Positions 7,577 through 11,590 of a stretch of 11,590 bases of DNA are shown in pieces. Source of the DNA: Bacteroidales bacterium (GTDB taxonomy: Bacteria; Bacteroidota; Bacteroidia; Bacteroidales; UBA932); assembly GCA_017535125.1 (NCBI GenBank), contig JAFXUS010000071.1, positions 1-11,590 of the forward strand. The letters are read 5' to 3'. The notes beneath the pieces are model-generated. The model was given only the letters and a program-made list of their open reading frames with translations. It ran no database searches and had not been told where the DNA came from. The stretch's first letter is position 1; each line of letters begins with the position of its first letter. The position numbers and the translations under genes are program-made.

Positions 7577-8173
7577 TTATAGGGTAGTTAGAATGTTTCC
7601 GATGTAGTCGAGTATTTCGTCGCGGCCCATTCCGGTCTGGGACGAACTGCGGAACGACGGAGGGAGAACCTCCCAGTCACGGAGCATCAGCTCCTCATCC
7701 CGGGCAATCTGCGCAGCAAGGACGTTGGGGCCCTGCTTGTCGCACTTGGTGTAAATGATGCCGAAGGGTATGCCGTTCTCGCCGAGTTCGGCCATGAAGT
7801 CGAGGTCGATGCTGCCGATGTCGTGACGCGAGTCCACAAGGACGAAGAGCATCACGAGCTCCGGTGAATTGTGGATATAATCGCGGGTGAGGGTCTTCAA
7901 CTCGTCACGGCTCTTCTGAGGGAGCTTGGCATAGCCGTAGCCGGGAAGGTCCACCAGATACCAGCTGCCGTTGATCAGGAAGTGGTTGACGACGCGGGTC
8001 TTGCCGGGGGTGGAGGAAGTCATGGCGAGTTTCTTGCGGCCGGTGAGCATGTTTATGAGAGAGGACTTGCCGACATTGGATCGGCCTATGAAAGCGAACT
8101 CAGGCAGTTTCTGCTTGGGCTTCTGTATCGTTCTTGTGCTGCTGCCCGCAAAAGCGGCGTCAGTGATCTTCAT
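7577..8173 (-). CDS. engB: Ribosome biogenesis GTP-binding protein EngB (YsxC/YihA)
   Basis: This 198-residue small GTPase acts in late 50S subunit assembly. G1 is GRSNVGKSS (31-39), the G2 region is SSTPGKTRVVNHF, G3 is DLPGYGYAKLP and G4 is TKCD, all typical of EngB. The N-terminal ~25 residues before LPEFAFIGRSN are variable, as in relatives. It is the first gene of the minus-strand run; a TAnnTTTG element on the minus strand at 8197-8204 sits about 24 nt upstream of the ATG. The same run also carries Der, a second 50S assembly GTPase. Confidence 0.96.
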   Translation of the reverse strand: MKITDAAFAGSSTRTIQKPKQKLPEFAFIGRSNVGKSSLINMLTGRKKLAMTSSTPGKTRVVNHFLINGSWYLVDLPGYGYAKLPQKSRDELKTLTRDYIHNSPELVMLFVLVDSRHDIGSIDLDFMAELGENGIPFGIIYTKCDKQGPNVLAAQIARDEELMLRDWEVLPPSFRSSSQTGMGRDEILDYIGNILTTL

Positions 8174-8196
8174 CGGAGTCCTCTTTAAAACGCGTG

Positions 8197-8204
8197 CAAA
8201 TATA
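8197..8204 (-). promoter_or_regulatory. Candidate Bacteroidota -7 promoter element for engB and the genes after it
   Basis: The minus strand reads TATATTTG, matching the TAnnTTTG consensus of the Bacteroidota primary sigma factor. Transcription would start near 8190, giving a leader of roughly 17 nt before the engB ATG. No well-spaced -33 TTG is seen: the nearest TTG is too close, so the call rests on the -7 box and position. Confidence 0.5.
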
Positions 8205-8228
8205 ACAATTTTCCAGCAATTATTTTCC

Positions 8229-8236
8229 TACCTTTG
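8229..8236 (+). promoter_or_regulatory. Candidate Bacteroidota -7 promoter element for xseA
   Basis: TACCTTTG matches TAnnTTTG and lies in the 65-nt AT-rich gap between the divergent engB and xseA genes. It ends only 2 nt before the first xseA ATG, so the transcript would start at or just past that codon. No convincing -33 TTG is visible. Confidence 0.5.
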
Positions 8237-8238
8237 CA

Positions 8239-9369
8239 ATGAATGAAAGCCTATTCGACATGGAAAGGGAATATATCGACCTGTACACCCTGCAAAGCCG
8301 TCTCAAACTCGGTCTCGAAGACCTGTTCCAGGAAAAAGTCTGGGTAAAGGCGGAGATCGCTTCGGTGAGCGTGAAGGCCAACGGACACTGCTATCTCGAC
8401 CTTTCACAGAACGATGCCGGCGGCGTCGCCGCCCGTGCCAAAGCCGTCATCTGGAGGTCGGACTATTACCAGTTGAGCAGTTTCTTCACGGCTGCCACGG
8501 GGTCGCCCCTGAAGGCCGGCATTTCGGTCCTGGTACGCGTCCAGGTCACGTACAGTCCGCTGTATGGACTTACCCTGACTATCGACGACCTGGACCCGCA
8601 GTTCACCCTGGGGGAACAGGAGCTTGAAAAGCGGCGCACGGTCGCGCGCCTGGAGGCCGAAGGCTTGATGGACAGGCAGAAGGAACTCTCTCCCGCGCCG
8701 CTTCCGTACGCGCTCGCAGTCATTTCGGCCCGCGACGCCGCCGGCTACGGCGATTTCCAGCGCCACCTGCACGGAAACGGATTCGGATTTGTTTTCCGCA
8801 CCGACCTCTTCGAAGCGACGATGCAGGGTGCAGGCGCTCCGGAGTCCATCATTGATGCACTGGACAGAATCGAGAGTTCCGGCACGGCTTACGACGCCGT
8901 CCTCATCCTCCGCGGAGGCGGGTCCACGCTGGACCTGGCCTGCTTCGACGACTACTCCCTTTGCTGGCGCATCTCCCAGTGTGCCGTCCCCGTCTATACC
9001 GCCATTGGCCACGACAGGGACTATCACGTCGCCGACATGGTCGCCCATTCATACGTCAAGACGCCCACCGCCCTGGCGGACCTGTTCATAGACTCCTATA
9101 TGGCCGAGGACGAGCGCATCTGCGCCTTCGGCTCCCGCCTCAGGCTGGCTTTCCTGAACAAGGTCAACAACATGGCTTCCCGCATCGACATGCTGGAGGC
9201 CCGCATCAAGGCGGCGGACCCGCGCGCCATCCTCAAGCGCGGGTACGTCCTCGCCGCGGACGCACGTGGACGCGTGCTCAAGTCCGCGGCTGCCGCCTCT
9301 CCCGGCGACAGCGTCTCCCTCCTGTTCTCCGACGGCACGCTCGACTGTGAAGTCAAGTCCCGCCACTGA
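8239..9369 (+). CDS. xseA: Exonuclease VII large subunit
   Basis: This is the 376-residue catalytic subunit of exonuclease VII, which trims single-stranded DNA in repair. An N-terminal OB fold (about 33-120: KVWVKAEIASVSVKANGHCYLDL) is followed by the catalytic core with LRGGGSTLDLACFDD (224-238), AIGHDRDYHVADMVA (255-269) and KTPTALADL (274-282). The C-terminus has the usual DPRAILKRGYVLA. E. coli XseA is about 456 residues. The shortage falls between about 285 and 325, where the long coiled-coil arm should be and only about 40 residues remain. No xseB follows; a structured gap and a transposase gene come next. The first ATG is used, but M8 (codon at 8260) is a good alternative because the candidate promoter ends at 8236 and residues 1-7 look unconserved. 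Confidence 0.92.
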   Translation: MNESLFDMEREYIDLYTLQSRLKLGLEDLFQEKVWVKAEIASVSVKANGHCYLDLSQNDAGGVAARAKAVIWRSDYYQLSSFFTAATGSPLKAGISVLVRVQVTYSPLYGLTLTIDDLDPQFTLGEQELEKRRTVARLEAEGLMDRQKELSPAPLPYALAVISARDAAGYGDFQRHLHGNGFGFVFRTDLFEATMQGAGAPESIIDALDRIESSGTAYDAVLILRGGGSTLDLACFDDYSLCWRISQCAVPVYTAIGHDRDYHVADMVAHSYVKTPTALADLFIDSYMAEDERICAFGSRLRLAFLNKVNNMASRIDMLEARIKAADPRAILKRGYVLAADARGRVLKSAAAASPGDSVSLLFSDGTLDCEVKSRH

Positions 9370-9402
9370 CTTCCACTCCTCAACTTCAGCACACTTTAGG
9401 CC

Positions 9403-9555
9403 GTTCCACAAAACCCATTGTACCGCCACCGGCCTCCCAACCCACTTCGTGGTCGACAGCGGTACAGTGCATGGCACATCAGGCCAGTCACTGAACAGGA
9501 ATCACCTCTGGAGAACCCTGTAGGGCACACTCCAGTACAATGGGTTTTGAGGAAC
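9403..9555. repeat. 153-bp unit bounded by 21-bp inverted repeats
   Basis: The outer arms 9403-9423 and 9535-9555 match as inverted repeats at 20 of 21 positions (core AAAACCCATTGTAC / GTACAATGGGTTTT). Inside are smaller pairs: TGTACCGC/GCGGTACA (9419-9426, 9459-9466), CCAC-TTC-GTGG (9442-9452), GTGC-ATG-GCAC (9467-9477), CAGT-C-ACTG (9485-9493), and CTGGAG/CTCCAG (9508-9513, 9530-9535) enclosing CCCT-GT-AGGG. No open frame fits it. It could be a MITE-like non-autonomous element, a REP-cluster relic of the adjacent RAYT, or a structured RNA. No target-site duplication was obvious. Confidence 0.7.
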
Positions 9556-9639
9556 ACGAAAAACGCACCGGTTTGCAGGCTATTCCTTGCATTATCCGGA
9601 GCATTCGCCTACATTTGTCCCAGGCAAGCATGGACTGAT

Positions 9640-9705
9640 GCCCCGACGACATTCCCCGGGGCGAGAGGATGCCGGGGAGAATCCCCGGATCCGGGCGTAT
9701 CTGAC
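9640..9705. repeat. GC-rich cluster of overlapping palindromes, possible divergent REP pair
   Basis: Overlapping inverted repeats include GCCCCG/CGGGGC (9640-9645, 9657-9662), CCCCGGGG (9654-9661), CCGGGG-AGAAT-CCCCGG (9672-9688) and the perfect 12-nt palindrome CCCGGATCCGGG (9684-9695). The stretch 9676-9705 starts GGAG, contains that palindrome and ends GAC, the same plan and length as copies A-C. The stretch 9648-9686 resembles the opposite orientation. It lies 70 nt upstream of the RAYT start. The kinship to copies A-C is inference. Confidence 0.45.
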
Positions 9706-9774
9706 ACGCCGAACCGGTCCCGCCGTCGATGAAGGTCGTCGTCATCCAGGCACATTCCCAATACTTGCCATATC

Positions 9775-10776
9775 ATGACATTCACCGCAAAAACTCTAAA
9801 ACGACTTGCCGCAGACCTGTCCCTGGACATCCCTTATGTCAGAGGGGTCGTCCGCCCGGTCAGGAACTGCTGGCACATCTCCTCCGACGGGGGCTATGCC
9901 TTTGCCCTCTTCGAAACCGAGGAGGACTTCAAAGCCGCTATGAACCGTCTCGCTCTACTTGCCCTAAGGAGCGGCGTCATCGTCCTGGCTTTCTGTATAA
10001 TGGACAACCATGTCCACTTCGTGCTGTATGGTCTGAAGGAAGCCTGCGAGGCATTCGTCAAGGAGTTCCTCAACCTGACTGCACACTACAACTCACGCAA
10101 GCATTGCAACAGGAGAGGAGCTTCTTCAATACCCCTGAGTTGCCAGCGGATCGAGGACGAAGAATACCTTCTCAACGCCATCTGCTACGATATTCGGAAT
10201 CCTCCCGTGAACGGTCTGAAATACACATTCTATGATTACCCGTGGTCCAGTGGCCCCCTTTATTTCCGCATCGGTTCAAGCTGGGCATCTCCGTTATGGA
10301 AAGCCGGCCTCGAGGACTGCCCCGCAGAGACAAGGGATTTCTTCAGGGTCAGAAGGGCAGGAGAAATGGGTGCTAAGGAACGAAGGAGGATCACCGGCTC
10401 GGATCAGAGGATTCCGGAAGACTGGCTTTTGTTCGACGGCGTGATACTCCCCTCTTCCTACATCCCGGCCGGTATGGTGGAAAAACTGTTCAGGTCACAC
10501 CGGGCATTCAACTTCTTTGCAGGCAGGAGCAAGGAGAAGGAGATGGAGGATATCATGGGCACATGGTCTTCCCTCAGCCTGCAGGATACGGAAATGCGCC
10601 AGCACCGGGACGAAGAGATGGCAGCCCTGTATGGCACGGACAAGGTCCGCAGCCTGAGCATACGGCAGCGGATAGAGGTCGGGAAGATACTCCGAAGGAA
10701 GTACATGACCTCGGTCAAACAAATTGCAAGGGTGGTCTGCATCCCGCCCGAGGAGGCGGAAAGAGCTCTCGACTGA
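9775..10776 (+). CDS. RAYT-type transposase (REP-associated tyrosine transposase, Y1/HUH superfamily)
   Basis: This 333-residue protein belongs to the IS200-like Y1 transposase superfamily, single-strand DNA nucleases that cut and join at hairpins. The HUH motif is H79-V-H81 in CIMDNHVHFVLYG. The probable nucleophile is Y138 in AICYDIRNPPVNGL, matching the Y-x-x-x-N-P segment of RAYTs. The YPWSSG motif at 155-160 is also a RAYT mark. Compact RAYTs are about 150-220 residues; this one has a long C-terminal extension (about 165-333) ending in a helix-turn-helix-like stretch (SLSIRQRIEVGKIL and TSVKQIARVVCIPPEEAERAL). RAYT genes are usually single-copy and domesticated, and associate with REP palindromes rather than forming a standard IS. 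Here hairpin-rich DNA lies just upstream, none downstream. The gene ends 1 nt from the stop of the convergent histidine kinase. It appears intact. Confidence 0.85.
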   Translation: MTFTAKTLKRLAADLSLDIPYVRGVVRPVRNCWHISSDGGYAFALFETEEDFKAAMNRLALLALRSGVIVLAFCIMDNHVHFVLYGLKEACEAFVKEFLNLTAHYNSRKHCNRRGASSIPLSCQRIEDEEYLLNAICYDIRNPPVNGLKYTFYDYPWSSGPLYFRIGSSWASPLWKAGLEDCPAETRDFFRVRRAGEMGAKERRRITGSDQRIPEDWLLFDGVILPSSYIPAGMVEKLFRSHRAFNFFAGRSKEKEMEDIMGTWSSLSLQDTEMRQHRDEEMAALYGTDKVRSLSIRQRIEVGKILRRKYMTSVKQIARVVCIPPEEAERALD

Positions 10777-10777
10777 G

Positions 10778-11590
10778 CTATCCTTTCGGGTAACGGATGG
10801 TGAAGCAGGCGCCGGACAGCGAGAATGACTTGGAATAAGTGATGTCGGCGTTGCACTTCTCAAGGATACTTCGGCAGATGGCAAGCCCGAGGCCCGTTCC
10901 TGCACTCTTCGTAGTGAAGTTGGGGGTAAAGAGCTTCGGCTGGTTCTCAGGCTGCACGCCGGGACCGTTGTCTTCGAACACGATGTCATAGAACCCGTCA
11001 TTCGCGGAATTGCGCAGGGACACGACGATGCGGCCCTTCTCCGGCTCCCTGCCGGCATCCAAGGCCTCCTGCCGCTGAATGTCGATGGCCTGGACCGAAT
11101 TGGTTATAAGGTTCACGAACACGCGGGTAAGCTGAGGCTTGGGCCCAGTAACCGAGGCTCCCTCCATGCCATAGTACGAAAACTCGATATTCTCCTTGTT
11201 GTCGAACATCGATATCTCCTCCTGGAGCAGCGCATCGAGGTCGATCTGCGAGGGCTCTTCGGTATACAGTTTGGCGAAGGTCGAGAACTCGTTCGCGGTA
11301 TCGGTAAGGATGTCGATGTGGTCCAGCACCACTTTCGCCACTTCGTCGAACTTGTCCTCCCATCCCGCAGCACCTCTCTGCTTCAAGCGTATGAGCCTCT
11401 GCAGCTGTAGTTTCATCGGCGTGAGAGGGTTCTTGATCTCGTGGGCGACCTGCCGTGCCATGGCGCTCCACGCCTTGTCGCGCTCCGCTTGGGCGAGCTG
11501 CTTGGTACTTTCGGCCAGATCGTCCACCATGAGGTTGTAGGCATCCACCAGCGATGATATCTCGTCCTTGCGGTCGTACTCGATGTGCTC
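10778..11590 (-). CDS. Sensor histidine kinase, NtrY-like, C-terminal part
   Basis: The gene runs beyond the window's right edge; 270 C-terminal residues are visible, and the GTG at 11548 is internal because the frame stays open to 11590. The first residues (EHIEYDRKDEISSLVDAYNLMVDD) look like the end of a HAMP domain. The dimerisation/phosphoacceptor helix has the H-box ARQVAHEIKNPLTPMKLQLQ, with His near 50 of the fragment. The ATPase domain shows the N-box FVNLITNSVQAI, G1 EDNGPGV, the F-box FTTKS and G2 GTGLGLAICRSI. The kinase autophosphorylates and passes phosphate to a response regulator, not in view. The NPLTPMKLQLQRL form is typical of NtrY-type kinases of membrane-bound architecture. 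The signal sensed cannot be inferred because the sensor domain is outside. It converges on the RAYT gene with one base between stops. Confidence 0.93.
   Translation of the reverse strand, partial: EHIEYDRKDEISSLVDAYNLMVDDLAESTKQLAQAERDKAWSAMARQVAHEIKNPLTPMKLQLQRLIRLKQRGAAGWEDKFDEVAKVVLDHIDILTDTANEFSTFAKLYTEEPSQIDLDALLQEEISMFDNKENIEFSYYGMEGASVTGPKPQLTRVFVNLITNSVQAIDIQRQEALDAGREPEKGRIVVSLRNSANDGFYDIVFEDNGPGVQPENQPKLFTPNFTTKSAGTGLGLAICRSILEKCNADITYSKSFSLSGACFTIRYPKG

Larger units (their letters stand above)
9370..9774. other. Gene-free stretch with nested inverted repeats upstream of the RAYT gene
   Basis: These 405 bases hold no convincing gene. Two short open frames here (9418-9732 + and 9488-9745 -) have no recognisable protein features. 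The content is an inverted-repeat unit at 9403-9555, about 80 bases of unremarkable sequence, and a GC-rich palindromic cluster at 9640-9705, both listed separately. I saw no clear promoter for the transposase gene and no tRNA. Confidence 0.7.

Noticed and set aside
4965..7582. Long plus-strand open frames (4965-6347 and 6335-7582) antisense to der and prs
   Set aside because: Same reason: opposite strand of unmistakable Der and PRPP synthase, with low-complexity Val/Asp/Gly-rich translations.
9418..9745. Short open frames on both strands between xseA and the transposase gene
   Set aside because: No family resemblance, no start context, and they run through the inverted-repeat unit; best seen as non-coding.
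9370..9774. A possible xseB gene after xseA
   Set aside because: No short helical open frame with XseB-like sequence is present in the gap.
10997..11010. GTCATTCGCGGAAT in the histidine kinase gene, resembling the palindromic element
   Set aside because: The stem is only 4 bp, the AATCTCC/GGAG flank is missing, and the kinase shows no obvious extra residues there; likely chance.

Overview
The window looks like chromosome from a fairly GC-rich member of the Bacteroidales (phylum Bacteroidota). The basis is gene content (Der, EngB, Prs and PNPase of Bacteroidota type), the near absence of Shine-Dalgarno sequences before starts, and TAnnTTTG-type -7 promoter elements facing both ways between engB and xseA. 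No genus can be named from the sequence alone.

Layout. Positions 1-897 (+) hold the 3' end of pnp (PNPase: end of the second RNase PH core, KH, S1, Arg/Gly-rich tail). A 16-bp perfect inverted repeat (918-969) separates it from a convergent, tightly packed minus-strand run read from 8173 down to 986: engB, prs, a small Cys-rich membrane protein, der, kdgK, eda, an ExuT-like MFS transporter and a YafV-type omega-amidase. Gaps are 1-7 nt, with one 4-nt overlap; only the last gap (59 nt) is longer, and it contains a palindromic repeat. The first four genes are housekeeping (ribosome assembly GTPases and PRPP synthesis). The next three form a hexuronate/KDG catabolic module: the transporter imports the sugar acid, KdgK phosphorylates KDG, and Eda cleaves KDPG to pyruvate and glyceraldehyde-3-phosphate. 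The uronate isomerase, oxidoreductase and dehydratase that would precede KDG are not in the window.

Divergent from engB is xseA (8239-9369, +), the exonuclease VII large subunit, with no xseB after it. A 405-bp gap rich in inverted repeats follows, then a RAYT-type (REP-associated, HUH/Y1) transposase gene (9775-10776, +). It ends 1 nt from the stop codon of a convergent, partial NtrY-like sensor histidine kinase (10778-11590, -).

Most interesting signal. Three copies of a 28-31 bp palindromic mini-element share a GGAG-type start, an ATTC...GAAT palindrome and a terminal GAC. One is intergenic (1788-1816). The other two lie in frame inside genes, adding about 10 residues to the omega-amidase and about 11 to the MFS transporter, in opposite orientations and different reading frames. 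This recalls the protein-coding palindromic elements of Rickettsia. It also fits the GTAG/GGAG-plus-palindrome plan of REP sequences, and a RAYT gene lies in the same window with a possible divergent copy just upstream of it. Whether the RAYT and the elements belong together is a hypothesis.
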